NCBI RefSeq assembly: GCF_003071065.1
Contig: NZ_QCXX01000003.1
Coordinates: 248,001 to 312,000 of the forward strand
Origin: Sphingobacterium athyrii
GTDB taxonomy: Bacteria > Bacteroidota > Bacteroidia > Sphingobacteriales > Sphingobacteriaceae
DNA length: 64,000 nucleotides
Direction: 5' to 3'
The position numbers and the translations under genes are program-made. The notes beneath the pieces are model-generated. The model saw only the letters and a list, made by a program, of their open reading frames with translations. It had not been told where the DNA came from and made no database searches. Shown piece after piece: positions 54,074 through 62,472 of this stretch. How positions within the stretch are numbered: position 1 is the first letter of the stretch; every line of letters begins with the position of its first letter.

Positions 54074-54333
54074 TCGTGCAGTTCCTGATCCCAGATAAAT
54101 TCCATATTAAATTTGCCTTGTGCATTTAGATTAAAAATGGCTTTATTCCATTTATTACTATCTCCTTCTGTCGTAATATCCTGTAATTCTCTGATCCAAT
54201 TTCGAATATCTCTAGAAATATTTCTTACAGATATGTTTTTTACCTCATTATTATCCGTTATATATTCTCCATCGCCCAACTTTTTCCGTTCATCACTACC
54301 GGTCTTATGACGTTGAAGTGGGATGAGTGCCAA
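54070..54333 (-). CDS. Immunity-type protein, probably 5'-truncated (DUF600-like)
   Basis: 87 codons read from TTG 54333; the frame stays open further upstream (AFTALALIPL) without a good start. The C-terminal WNKAIFNLNAQGKFNMEFIW has the look of YezG/DUF600-type immunity proteins. I treat this as suggestive. An N-terminal domain has probably been lost, because family members are longer. Confidence 0.4.
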   Translation of the reverse strand: MALIPLQRHKTGSDERKKLGDGEYITDNNEVKNISVRNISRDIRNWIRELQDITTEGDSNKWNKAIFNLNAQGKFNMEFIWDQELHD

Positions 54334-54375
54334 TGCGGTAAATGCTGTACAACGTGGTTAATATCTTAAAAGCTT

Positions 54376-54398
54376 CAAACGCTATTGGTTGGCGTTTG
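54376..54398. terminator. Short hairpin upstream of the small-protein/xth pair
   Basis: CAAACGC and GCGTTTG form a 7-bp stem with a 9-nt loop, followed by TT. It lies in the 190-bp gap between the leftward gene at 54070 and the rightward gene at 54527. Confidence 0.35.
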
Positions 54399-54526
54399 TT
54401 CTATTCCAAAACCAGACAATAAAAATAAAAAGGATGCTAGGGACCGTAATCAGGTAGTCATGAGCAGATTATTTGGTAAAAGAACTTGGCGTAACCGACA
54501 TTATAAAATATTTAAAAAATAAAAAC

Positions 54527-54784
54527 ATGGCAGATATTACCACATTTACAGGCATTCCAGTGACCAATAGCCAAGGAGAAGAGAAATACTTTGATTTTGA
54601 AGTTGGCCAGGAGGGAGAGTATGGACAGTATGCACGAATTACAATGGATGGCTGCCAGCTGATTTTAGATGAACATCTTGCCTACGTTAAAGGAGATCTT
54701 GCGGAAGAATGGCGGGAGCCTGCTATTGCCAAACTTATTCTTTTGCTGGAAGTAGGCCTAAACCGAGATGGCAGCTTTCAATAA
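54527..54784 (+). CDS. Small hypothetical protein co-transcribed with exonuclease III
   Basis: 85 aa from ATG 54527; the frame opens at 54473, but the added residues are poor coding sequence. It is acidic and soluble, with FTGIPVTNSQGEEKYFDFE and VKGDLAEEWREPAIAKLILL. I do not recognise a family. It ends 6 bp before the exonuclease gene, so the two share a transcript. Possible links to DNA repair are inference from position only. Confidence 0.55.
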   Translation: MADITTFTGIPVTNSQGEEKYFDFEVGQEGEYGQYARITMDGCQLILDEHLAYVKGDLAEEWREPAIAKLILLLEVGLNRDGSFQ

Positions 54785-54790
54785 CACTAA

Positions 54791-55567
54791 ATGAAAATAG
54801 CAACATACAACATCAATGGTATTAATGGGAGACTACCTGTATTGCTTCGATGGCTAAAAGAAGAATCTCCGGATATAGTTTGCCTTCAGGAATTAAAGGC
54901 TCCACAGGAGCGCTTTCCGATAAAAGCCATCAACGACGCAGGTTACCAAGCAGTCTGGCATGGAGAGAAAAGCTGGAATGGCGTAGCTGTTTTATCGAAG
55001 TACGAGATTACCGAAGTGACAAGGGAATTGCCTGGCGATAAGGAGGATAGCCATAGCCGGTACCTGGAGGTTATTATCAACCAGATATTAATCTGCTGTC
55101 TATATCTGCCTAATGGCAATCCTTATCCAGGGCCTAAGTTTGAGTATAAGATGGCTTGGATTAAACGTTTGATGAAACGGGCAAAAGCATTACTGAAAAT
55201 GGAGGTTCCGGTGATCATAATAGGTGATTTCAACATTATCCCGACAGAGCAGGATGTATACAAGCCGGAAAAGTATGTTGAAAATGCGCTATTCCGGATT
55301 GAGGCCCGAAAAGCATTTAAACAGCTTATTGGCCAGGGATGGATGGATTCGATCCGAACACTTTTTAAAGACCAGGAAGTTTATACCTTTTGGGATTATT
55401 TTAGAAATGCCTATGGCCGGAACGCCGGGTTACGGCTGGACCATATATTGCTTAGCCCAATTATAGCACCACGGTTGTCAGAAGGAGGAATAGACCGTCA
55501 TGTTCGTGGATGGGAGAAATCAAGTGATCATGCACCGGTATGGATAATGTTGGACGATAAAAAATAA
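54791..55567 (+). CDS. xth: Exodeoxyribonuclease III / AP endonuclease
   Basis: 258 aa, normal length. The catalytic motifs appear in order: ATYNINGINGRLP (metal-site Asn), CLQELKAPQ (Glu), YLPNGNP, IIIGDFNIIPTEQDV (GD-x-N), LRLDHILLS (Asp-His-Ile) and SSDHAPVW (final Asp-His). It cuts abasic sites and removes 3' blocking groups in base excision repair, in the cytoplasm. The gene is intact amid decayed neighbours. It may be a second copy of a housekeeping gene. Confidence 0.93.
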   Translation: MKIATYNINGINGRLPVLLRWLKEESPDIVCLQELKAPQERFPIKAINDAGYQAVWHGEKSWNGVAVLSKYEITEVTRELPGDKEDSHSRYLEVIINQILICCLYLPNGNPYPGPKFEYKMAWIKRLMKRAKALLKMEVPVIIIGDFNIIPTEQDVYKPEKYVENALFRIEARKAFKQLIGQGWMDSIRTLFKDQEVYTFWDYFRNAYGRNAGLRLDHILLSPIIAPRLSEGGIDRHVRGWEKSSDHAPVWIMLDDKK

Positions 55568-55771
55568 TTATGGCTGCAAGTAAGAAATCAAAAATGAACT
55601 GTTAAAAGAAGCTGGATCACGGGAACTCGAAGACAAAACGAGCTATATGGAAATTGATTAACTTTTCCCTGCCATAGGACTTCGATTTGTTCCATTCTCA
55701 TTGTTGATTTTTGTTAAATGGGGAAGGTGAAATCTTTGAATGCCACCTTTTTAAATATACTGCTCGAAAAT

Positions 55772-55915
55772 CTAACTTCGAACATTATTCAGCAGATCAT
55801 GCGGATAACCTAACGAAACGGCGCTTAATGTATCCAGTCTTTGAATTTCTTCTGCGGTGAGATTTAGATTTATAGCGTTATTGATGAGTTCAGGACTAAT
55901 TATTTCAGTTTTCTA
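55772..55915 (-). pseudogene. Aldo/keto reductase C-terminal fragment
   Basis: The 47-codon frame reads NLNLTAEEIQRLDTLSAVSL and GYPHDLL, the usual tail of aldo/keto reductases (LTxEEIxxLDxxSxxPxxYP). No upstream body is present. The surrounding 55568-55930 has no other gene. Confidence 0.55.
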
Positions 55916-55930
55916 TCCTACAGTGGTACT

Positions 55931-56212
55931 ATGCACAATCGCCTTTATGGTCATTTAGGTAGTTCCTGTAGTGTGCCTACTGTGTATGGTGTAGCAGGCA
56001 AGCATAAGGCCATCAGTGCTGGGAATTCATTGACGCTGATTTCAACAATAGCATTCCTTGGATTTTTAATGGACCCACCCATGATAGGCTTTATCTCCGA
56101 TTTATTTGAACTCAGGTATTCTTATCTGTTGTTGTCGGTTTTCGGTATTGTTATAATATCTATGGCTGGTAGAATGACCATATTGGATAAAGAGAAAGCA
56201 CCCATAGAATAA
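55931..56212 (+). pseudogene. MFS transporter C-terminal fragment
   Basis: 93 codons, of which about 75 look native: GVAGKHKAISAGNSLTLI, STIAFLGFLMDPPMIGFISD, then a last hydrophobic segment (YLLLSVFGIVIIS). This is the final two-helix region of a sugar-transporter-type MFS protein (usually about 390 aa). The first 13 residues appear out of frame. It faces an aldo/keto reductase scrap on the other strand, consistent with two broken genes joined. Confidence 0.6.
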
Positions 56213-56310
56213 TAAGTACCGCAGCAATCGCTTAGTTGCCAAAGGACGTCTACGAATTTTTCACGATGTGATGTAAGAGAATATTCTACACAAGACGATT
56301 GTTTATTAGA

Positions 56311-57135
56311 TTAATTTCTAAATGCTGTCAAAGTTATTCCTGTTTGCCTTTTGAAGTAGCGAGCCAAATATGATGTGTCCTCGAAATAAAGTCGATCAGC
56401 AATTTGTTTGATTGACAGCTCGGTTGTCCTTAAAAGCACTTTAATTTCTAGTATAACTTGCCTGTCAATCAAATCCTTTGGTGAATCATTTAAAAAATCT
56501 TTAGTGATCTGAGAAAGATAATAGGGAGTAATGCTCAGTTTATTTGCATAGAATGCGACATTTCTCTGCTCCGTACTATGTTGGCTTATAAGATCCCAAA
56601 ACTTCCAACATAGCAATTCCTTTCGACTGTATTGATGTTCTAAATTAATTTCTGTCAGTGAAACGCCTTCGGCTATTTTGAGAAAGAAATTTTGTAGACT
56701 ATTTCGCAACATAATATGCTGATGTGTTGTACATGTATTTTTGATGTGTTTTATTTGCGTTATCCATCCATGTAATAGGGCGACTTCCGGACCATGAGGT
56801 CTGCAAAGTGGGGATTGATGTAGAAACAAGAATAGTTGATTAGGTAAATCAAAGGCTACTTCTGCAGCCAAACTTCGATCTACAAGACAGTAGAATGCTC
56901 TGAAATCAGCGGACACCCGTTGCACCACTGTAATATTATCCTCAGCCAGGACCAATATATCATTAGTCTTTAGCAAATAATTCTTAAAATTAACACTAAC
57001 TACCGAAGTGCCTTCCAAACATACAATTAAGGAAGTATAGCCGAGCCGTAGGGGATATCCCAGACTTTGGTAAAAATTACTTTCTCCTAGTGCTAGTTTC
57101 TCTTTTCCCAAGGAAATATCCGGTGTGTAATTCAT
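56311..57135 (-). CDS. AraC-family transcriptional regulator
   Basis: 274 aa from ATG 57135. An upstream ATG (57159) lies within an inverted repeat that is probably the operator, so the inner start is preferred. The N-terminal sensor contains GYTSLIVCLEGTSVVSVNF. The C-terminal AraC domain shows VAFYANKLSITPYYLSQITK and SIKQIADRLYFEDTSYLARYFKR, ending ITLTAFRN. It diverges from the GNAT gene at 57288 and is likely autoregulated. Confidence 0.9.
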   Translation of the reverse strand: MNYTPDISLGKEKLALGESNFYQSLGYPLRLGYTSLIVCLEGTSVVSVNFKNYLLKTNDILVLAEDNITVVQRVSADFRAFYCLVDRSLAAEVAFDLPNQLFLFLHQSPLCRPHGPEVALLHGWITQIKHIKNTCTTHQHIMLRNSLQNFFLKIAEGVSLTEINLEHQYSRKELLCWKFWDLISQHSTEQRNVAFYANKLSITPYYLSQITKDFLNDSPKDLIDRQVILEIKVLLRTTELSIKQIADRLYFEDTSYLARYFKRQTGITLTAFRN

Positions 57136-57153
57136 TATGGTACTTTTTATTTT

Positions 57154-57180
57154 TACCATAAATTTAGACTATTTATGGTA
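57154..57180. promoter_or_regulatory. Inverted-repeat operator upstream of araC
   Basis: TACCATAAAT (57154-57163) and ATTTATGGTA (57171-57180) are perfect 10-bp inverted arms with a 7-bp spacer. A third half-site, ATTATGGTA, lies at 57134-57142 over the start codon. The set is suited to an AraC-type dimer and autorepression. Confidence 0.5.
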
Positions 57181-57287
57181 AGTAAGTGCGATTAGTTTTC
57201 AAAAGTACCCATTTTACGAAAATTTTGGATATATCCCTATTCTATAAAGACTGTAATTTTGCAACGTACATTTAAAAATAGAATGAT

Positions 57288-57848
57288 ATGATTTTAAAGA
57301 CAGAAAGATTGATTTTACGTCCATTCAGAGATGCTGATGCAGCAGACTTATTCAAGTATGCTAAGGACGAGAGAGTAGGGCCAATTGCTGGCTGGCCTCC
57401 CCACAAGAGTGTTGAAGAAAGTAGTGAAGTAATCAAAAATATATTTTCGCAAGACGGAGTATTTGCAATCACACTTAAAGATAACGACATTGCTATTGGG
57501 ATGATTAGTTTGATTTTAGGAGAGAAAAGTAACTTTCCAATCACTGAGTCGGAAGGCGAAATTTCATATTGGCTAGGTGTTCCATTTTGGGGTAAAGGTA
57601 TAATGCCTGAAGCAATCGGCGAAGTGGTACGCTATGGCTTCGAAGATTTGAGATTAGTAAATATCTGGTCCGGCTATTATGAAGGAAACGCCAAGTCAAA
57701 GATCGCACAGGAGAAGTGTGGTTTCCATCATCATCATGTGGAAGAAGCTAGCGCAAATGAGTTAATGAATGACATACGTACAGAACATATCAGCCGGATG
57801 ACACGTGACGAGTGGACAATGGCTGTCCATGGCAAGGTCTCATTCTAA
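57288..57848 (+). CDS. GNAT-family N-acetyltransferase (RimJ/RimL-like)
   Basis: 186 aa. The fold starts MILKTERLILRPFRDADAAD, the standard RimJ opening. It has ISYWLGVPFWGKGIMPEAIG with the acetyl-CoA loop, and NAKSKIAQEKCGFHHHH in the last helix-strand pair. It transfers an acetyl group from acetyl-CoA to a protein N-terminus or small amine; the substrate is unknown. A clear terminator follows 4 bp after the stop. TAATTTTG at 57254-57261 is a possible -7 box. Confidence 0.88.
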   Translation: MILKTERLILRPFRDADAADLFKYAKDERVGPIAGWPPHKSVEESSEVIKNIFSQDGVFAITLKDNDIAIGMISLILGEKSNFPITESEGEISYWLGVPFWGKGIMPEAIGEVVRYGFEDLRLVNIWSGYYEGNAKSKIAQEKCGFHHHHVEEASANELMNDIRTEHISRMTRDEWTMAVHGKVSF

Positions 57849-57851
57849 TCA

Positions 57852-57879
57852 CAAGCATCTCTACAGGGATGCTTGTTTT
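57852..57879 (+). terminator. Rho-independent terminator of the GNAT gene
   Basis: CAAGCATC pairs with GATGCTTG (8 bp) across an 8-nt loop and is followed by TTTT. It begins 4 bp after the stop codon. Position, stem and tail agree well with a factor-independent terminator. Confidence 0.75.
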
Positions 57880-57882
57880 GAT

Positions 57883-58047
57883 GGCATTGACAGCGAAACT
57901 GTTGTGAAAAAGCTCGATGATATATGTGTGTCCAACTGCTCGGTACTCAATAACTTTGATCCAGCACCTTCCCCTGTGCTACAAGCTATGGGATTGAGTC
58001 GAGAGCAAGCATTTAATGCGCTACATCAAAATCATATCCATAACTGA
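57883..58047 (+). pseudogene. Cysteine desulfurase (NifS/IscS-like) C-terminal scrap
   Basis: The frame reads DDICVSNCSVLNNFDPAPSP and VLQAMGLSREQAFNAL, the C-terminal region of cysteine desulfurases (ISNGSACxS...PSHVLxAMGL in the family). The catalytic Cys region is altered and the PLP-binding body is absent. The frame extends upstream to 57805, but that part overlaps the GNAT gene and terminator and is not native. Confidence 0.5.
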
Positions 58048-58100
58048 ATGTCTCGGAGATTCGTGAGCGCGCAATCTCAACTTTTAGCTAGGAGAGGAGC

Positions 58101-58832
58101 TTACTTGTCATAGAGGGTAATTATTTTAATTTCAATATCATGATAAAGAAGGATTTTCCATTGTCCTTCTTTTGCTCTTTTCTTCCAAATGATTCGTTCT
58201 TCCATCGCTTTTTTGCCATCATAATCAGTTTTAAATGCTATTTGATAGTTTAAATATCCCATTTGAGGAAGATTGTCCGCACCATAAAAAGCTGTCTCTC
58301 CATTATCTTTAATCCAGAAAACCTGATGATAAGGGGTATGTCCGCCGGTAACTTCGAAATCAATTTCTGAAATAATACTTCCTTTATCAGAATCCATCCA
58401 GATAATATTGGCATTCTCAACAATGAACTTCAGAGCATCCAAATCAAAAGAAGGACTCCCATCTTTTGAAAGTGCAAAATCATATTCACGTTTTTGTATA
58501 TAGACTTCCGCATTTGGAAAATTAAGCGTCCAATCATTTTTCGCTCTATTCACAAGTCCGTTGATGTGGTCTTTGTGCAAATGAGAAAGCATAGCTAGCT
58601 TTACATCTTCTGGTTGAAAACCTGCTTTTATAATGTTAGTATGAATTTTTGGAATTCCGTTTTCCATCCAGCCTAATCCTGCATCTAGCAATACTAAATT
58701 ACCAGCTGTTTCAATAAGGAAAGGCTGCACAGCAATTTTTAAATTTTTATCGTTTCCAGTATCTTCCAGATAGGTGAAATTTTTATTCTTATCGACACTG
58801 AAATCACCGTCTTTTAGAGGATATATTTTCAT
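58101..58832 (-). CDS. MBL-fold metallo-hydrolase
   Basis: 243 aa from ATG 58832; an in-frame start at 58889 is possible but adds an unlikely leader. The metal-binding motif is MLSHLHKDHINGL (H-x-H-x-D-H). Downstream ligands appear as TGGHTPYHQVF and YGADNLPQ. The fold resembles the lactonase-type branch of the superfamily. It would hydrolyse a lactone or thioester in the cytoplasm; quorum-quenching activity is possible but unproven. Confidence 0.88.
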   Translation of the reverse strand: MKIYPLKDGDFSVDKNKNFTYLEDTGNDKNLKIAVQPFLIETAGNLVLLDAGLGWMENGIPKIHTNIIKAGFQPEDVKLAMLSHLHKDHINGLVNRAKNDWTLNFPNAEVYIQKREYDFALSKDGSPSFDLDALKFIVENANIIWMDSDKGSIISEIDFEVTGGHTPYHQVFWIKDNGETAFYGADNLPQMGYLNYQIAFKTDYDGKKAMEERIIWKKRAKEGQWKILLYHDIEIKIITLYDK

Positions 58833-59224
58833 TTTTACTATTATATTAATTTCACATATTCTGCTGATTGATAACACGTAGAATACCAAAACTACGTATC
58901 CAAAAGCAAAATACTATATCCGTGTTTTTGCGGATATCAATATAAGGAAAATCTCCATTTTATAGAATTACTTACGGTTTCCCGTAACTAACCATTCTTT
59001 TAACCTTATATCTTTAGTCTCAAAAATAGTATGTAACCTTCTAGATAGTTAATTGATGGTATAAAAGATTTTGCCGCACCAACTAACGAATCTGTAAAGG
59101 AACTTGTTAGATTGCTAAGTAATATTAAATCATAGCTTTAGCGGATGGCGTTTTAAATGTTAATTCCAAGATTAGTATGATATACCTAGTGGATAACACT
59201 AAGTATATCATAAACTACGCATAT
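58833..59224. other. Intergenic stretch with a possible gene tail
   Basis: No gene with a start codon was found. A short rightward frame (about 59050-59140) reads IKDFAAPTNESVKELVRLLS and stops, which may be the end of a lost gene. Otherwise only AT-rich sequence is seen. Confidence 0.3.
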
Positions 59225-59959
59225 TTATCTGCGAATGGTAACACCGCCATCTACCGCCAGGTATGAACCTGAAATATAAGAGGCTTCGTTTGAAGACAAG
59301 AAAACAACTGCGTTAGCAATTTCTTCAGCTTGTCCGATTCGTTTCAATGGAACTGCTGCTGCTATGGCATTTTTTATATCTGCAGGCGTTTGCTGATTCA
59401 TAGGTGTATCGGTCAATCCGGGAGCAACCACATTTACTCTGATTTTTCTGTCTGCCAGTTCAGTAGCTGCGGTACGTGCAATCGCATCGACTGCACTTTT
59501 TGTAGCTGCATAAGCACCCATTTGTGCATACCCGCTCACAGAGACTCCAGATGAGATAAGAACAATCGAAGCTCCTTCTGATAAATGAGGTATTAATTTT
59601 TGCAGAGTAAAGAATAGTCCCTTGACATTGATGTTGTACAGGTCATCAAAAACCTCTTCGGTTGTATCTTCAATTAAATATTGCTTTGCTATTCCAGCAT
59701 TTAGAACAAGCACATCCACTTTATTCCCATTAGCTGCAACTGTTTCTGCCAATAGTGTAATATCTGTCAGTTTGGAAGTATCTGAAGACAAGGTCTTCAG
59801 TTTTGGGCTATTAATACTTACGGATGCTGTTTGCAGCGTATCGGTATTTCGGCCTGTTATCAATACGTTTGCTCCTTTTTCAATAAATGTTTTAGCGGTC
59901 GCTAATCCAATTCCTGCACTTCCCCCCGTAATTACTACGTTTTTATTTGTGAAATTCAT
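59225..59959 (-). CDS. SDR-family oxidoreductase
   Basis: 244 aa. It has TGGSAGIG (residues 11-18) for cofactor, LVLNAGIAKQ as the NNAG equivalent, a catalytic Ser in VLISSG, YAATK at the active site and VAPGLTDTPM. It ends with SGSYLAVDGGVT, all typical of classical SDRs. The substrate is unknown. It diverges from hxlR at 60123 across a 163-bp region that contains six GTAAC repeats. This is the second SDR-HxlR pair in the window. Confidence 0.92.
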   Translation of the reverse strand: MNFTNKNVVITGGSAGIGLATAKTFIEKGANVLITGRNTDTLQTASVSINSPKLKTLSSDTSKLTDITLLAETVAANGNKVDVLVLNAGIAKQYLIEDTTEEVFDDLYNINVKGLFFTLQKLIPHLSEGASIVLISSGVSVSGYAQMGAYAATKSAVDAIARTAATELADRKIRVNVVAPGLTDTPMNQQTPADIKNAIAAAVPLKRIGQAEEIANAVVFLSSNEASYISGSYLAVDGGVTIRR

Positions 59960-60072
59960 TTTTTAAAATTTTAATGATTGAAAATTCATTTTTAGTCAAG
60001 ACTTTTTAAACTGTTTGTTTTTGAAATCGATTTCTTTAACTATGCAAAGTTAAATTGATTAAATTTATTTTA

Positions 60073-60120
60073 GTAACTTTGTAACTAAAAGTAACAGTAA
60101 CTTTTGAGTAACAAGGTAAC
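60073..60120. promoter_or_regulatory. Six-fold GTAAC repeat cluster upstream of hxlR
   Basis: GTAAC occurs at 60073, 60081, 60091, 60097, 60108 and 60116, with starts spaced 8, 10, 6, 11 and 8 bp apart. The cluster ends 2 bp before the hxlR ATG. TAACTTTG (60074-60081) inside it matches a -7 box. It is the likely binding region for HxlR in the divergent SDR/hxlR interval. Confidence 0.55.
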
Positions 60121-60122
60121 TT

Positions 60123-60479
60123 ATGACGGAAATAGAATGTGTGAATAACGACACAAACAGAAAACAGATTATGGCTGTTCACGATGCTATGGATGTGTTG
60201 AATGGCAAATGGAAAATTTCAATAATATCGTCTGTTTGCTATTACAACAAACGGCGTTTTTCTGATATTTTAAACGATGTGAAAGGGATCTCCAATAAAA
60301 TGCTCAGTAAAGAGCTGAAAGAATTGGAAATGAACCAGCTCATTAAACGGATCGTTCTCGACACACAACCTGTAACGGTTCAATATCAACTAGCAGAATA
60401 CGGTTTGACGTTAAAAAAAATCATCAATACATTGGCCGAATGGGGAACCGAACATCGAAAAGTGATTGTTGGGAAGTAA
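60123..60479 (+). CDS. HxlR-family winged-helix regulator
   Basis: 118 aa. The N-terminal helix carries AMDVLNGKWKISIISSVCYY (GKWK signature). The recognition region is FSDILNDVKGISNKMLSKEL. The wing strands read TQPVTVQYQLAEYGLTL. Cys residues at 5 and near 40 could be redox-sensitive. It diverges from the SDR gene at 59225-59959, and the repeat cluster just upstream of its start suggests autoregulation. Confidence 0.92.
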   Translation: MTEIECVNNDTNRKQIMAVHDAMDVLNGKWKISIISSVCYYNKRRFSDILNDVKGISNKMLSKELKELEMNQLIKRIVLDTQPVTVQYQLAEYGLTLKKIINTLAEWGTEHRKVIVGK

Positions 60480-60499
60480 AAGACATTTTCGGCCTGTAG

Positions 60500-61012
60500 T
60501 TATTCAGTTTTCTTTTTTAGGTGCAATTGGAGAAAACCGTTTTTAAGTTTCTGTTCTTTATAGGTGAACTTTGAATTTAACTCTTTGTTGTTTCCTAAAA
60601 TAGCGCCATTTCCAGTGATTATAGGGCTGACGTTAAAATGAATAGCTGTAACCAAATTTTTGTCCAAAAAGGCGTTGAAGGTATTTGCTCCACCGCCAAC
60701 GGCTATTTCCTGTACGCCTTTAGCAGACATGTATTCAATAGCCTCTTCGGGGCTTGCTACAGTCTTATAGCCATCAACCGTATAAGATTTATCGGCCAAT
60801 ATGATGATTTCTATTCCATTAAAATGTTCTTTTACCGGTTCTGGAAAAATCAGAAAATTTTCAAATGTTTTCAATCCTATTACCACATTTCCAATCCGTC
60901 TTACAGATCGCAGGTAAAATTCCATTGCTTCCGGTGGCAGCTGGTGATGCGGGTTATCGGAGACTAAAACTCTTCCGTTTGCTGAAATGTTTGCTATTAC
61001 TGTGACTTTCAT
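60500..61012 (-). CDS. Dihydrofolate-reductase-like/RibD-C-domain protein
   Basis: 170 aa. The RibD C-terminal/DHFR-like fold is shown by KVTVIANISANGRVL at the N-terminus, NVVIGLKTFENFL, and the NADPH-binding EIAVGGGANTFNAFL (GGGxxx). Ligand and substrate are unknown; true DHFR function is unlikely because folate-site residues are not apparent. It diverges from an hxlR gene at 61100 across 87 bp, and it is convergent with the hxlR at 60123. It therefore lies between two HxlR regulators. Confidence 0.85.
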   Translation of the reverse strand: MKVTVIANISANGRVLVSDNPHHQLPPEAMEFYLRSVRRIGNVVIGLKTFENFLIFPEPVKEHFNGIEIIILADKSYTVDGYKTVASPEEAIEYMSAKGVQEIAVGGGANTFNAFLDKNLVTAIHFNVSPIITGNGAILGNNKELNSKFTYKEQKLKNGFLQLHLKKKTE

Positions 61013-61099
61013 AATGATTTTATTAATTTCTGTTCAACAAAACTATAGCATATTCAATATATATATACTATTCATTACCTTTAGGAAAGTAACTATCTG

Positions 61100-61447
61100 A
61101 TGGGCAATAAAAAACATGATATTGATAAAGAAACTATACTGGCATTAAAAGATGGCATTGAACTGCTCAGTGGCAAATGGAAATTTTGTATCCTGCGCAA
61201 TTTGCAGGACCAGGGTACAATGCCGTTTAAAGATCTGCAAGAAATGGCTCAGGGAATATCCCCAAAAGTTCTATCCAAAGAACTTCAGGAGCTGGAGGAT
61301 AATTTGCTGATTAGCAGAACGGTCTATAATACCAGGCCTGTGACCGTTTCTTATGCCCTTACGGCACATGCTAAAGAAACGGAGGAAGTTGTCAATGCTT
61401 TAATTGAATTTGGACTGAAGCATAGATATAAAATTAAAGCAAAATGA
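61100..61447 (+). CDS. HxlR-family winged-helix regulator
   Basis: 115 aa. The signature ALKDGIELLSGKWKFCILRN is followed by FKDLQEMAQGISPKVLSKEL and the wing NTRPVTVSYALTAHA. It is a paralogue of the regulator at 60123, with similar helices and wing. It diverges from the DHFR-like gene. One GTAAC occurs at 61087-61091, just before the ATG, so related binding sites are possible. The 291 bp after it show no gene. Confidence 0.92.
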   Translation: MGNKKHDIDKETILALKDGIELLSGKWKFCILRNLQDQGTMPFKDLQEMAQGISPKVLSKELQELEDNLLISRTVYNTRPVTVSYALTAHAKETEEVVNALIEFGLKHRYKIKAK

Positions 61448-61738
61448 GGTTTCTATTTTAATAGCTCATTTTTTGATTTTAGACCTTATAGGATGGAGTA
61501 TATACACGATTCCTGTGAGTTATTGCAATGCCATTCCGGCAGTTAACCGCTAGATCTTAGCGTATTCAACTTTAATGAACTTAATTGATAATTATTAATT
61601 TGAAAAAGGGGCACTTGTAGGATCAGCATTTTAAGAATTTCCATTTCAAATACAATAAAGAAAGGACTACAAAATTCTTTAATCGCCATTTTGCAGCTTA
61701 CAAGTCTTAAGAATATAGTTAAAGAACGAAAGTAAAAA

Positions 61739-62233
61739 ATGAAAAATATCGAGATGTTTAAATTCTTCCGAGCTATAATTTTGTTGCTGATTTTAAACAG
61801 CTTCTTTTTTTCTTGTGATTTCATTGCTGCCGGTAGTAATCTAATGGCAGAAAGGTACAAATTTGAGGTTTCAAAAGATTCACTGATGCACAGGATTATA
61901 TTGTTTAACGTCTCGCAAGACTCAGAATCGCAAGATTATATATTCAAAATTGATAAAAATAGTCCATATTTTTATAGGGGGTATATCTATGATAATAAGA
62001 ATAGCGAAAGCTATTTAGTGTTAATTCCAACTCCGTCTGAATCAGACACTGAATTATTACTGATTTCTATTACAGATCGTGAAGGTCAAGTGATTGGAAT
62101 CAATCATGAGCCTGAAAATAAAGAAGAAATTAAAGTAAGAAAAACGGTTATAAAAAACTTTGAAGATCGAATTTTAAATAATCTAAATTTGAAATACGTT
62201 CGTTTAGGAAACGCTATGAATAAAAACTATTAG
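61739..62233 (+). CDS. Hypothetical lipoprotein
   Basis: 164 aa. The signal peptide is MKNIEMFKFFRAIILLLILN followed by SFFFSC, giving a lipidated Cys26. The mature part is polar, with FKIDKNSPYFYRGYIYDNKN and LLLISITDREGQVIGINHEP. I do not recognise a family. It may be surface- or periplasm-facing. The AT-rich composition and isolated position match other accessory genes of the window. Confidence 0.65.
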   Translation: MKNIEMFKFFRAIILLLILNSFFFSCDFIAAGSNLMAERYKFEVSKDSLMHRIILFNVSQDSESQDYIFKIDKNSPYFYRGYIYDNKNSESYLVLIPTPSESDTELLLISITDREGQVIGINHEPENKEEIKVRKTVIKNFEDRILNNLNLKYVRLGNAMNKNY

Positions 62234-62250
62234 CTCAATAATAATTTAAG

Positions 62251-62472
62251 TCAGTTTATAAGGTTATAAACTGCCGAAGACAGCTTACAACGCAGAAAGG
62301 CATTTTCAGGCTTCGTCTGTATACCGTGATAACGACTCTCATCTTCCCGAACTACAAAACCTTTTTTATTTGATTTTCCGATATTTTTTTTGCTTCGAGG
62401 CTTCAAAACCTGAGCTGAGGAAAGTAAAGGAATTCCCAGCAATATTGTCGAGATAAATTTTTGTCTTTTCAT
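62251..62472 (-). pseudogene. 5' fragment of the cupin gene
   Basis: The first 67 codons match the intact cupin (46124-46663), with a single Asp-to-Glu change, through LRCKLSSA. After that the frame reads VYNLIN and stops, without any of the metal-binding cupin motif. The promoter region upstream is also conserved, so this stub may still be transcribed. Confidence 0.8.

Noticed and set aside
58056-58078. Short inverted repeat GAGATT/AATCTC as a terminator
   Set aside because: The stem is only 6 bp with no T-run, and better terminators exist nearby.
60638-60967. 109-codon rightward frame opposite the DHFR-like gene
   Set aside because: Antisense shadow of a gene with clear family motifs.
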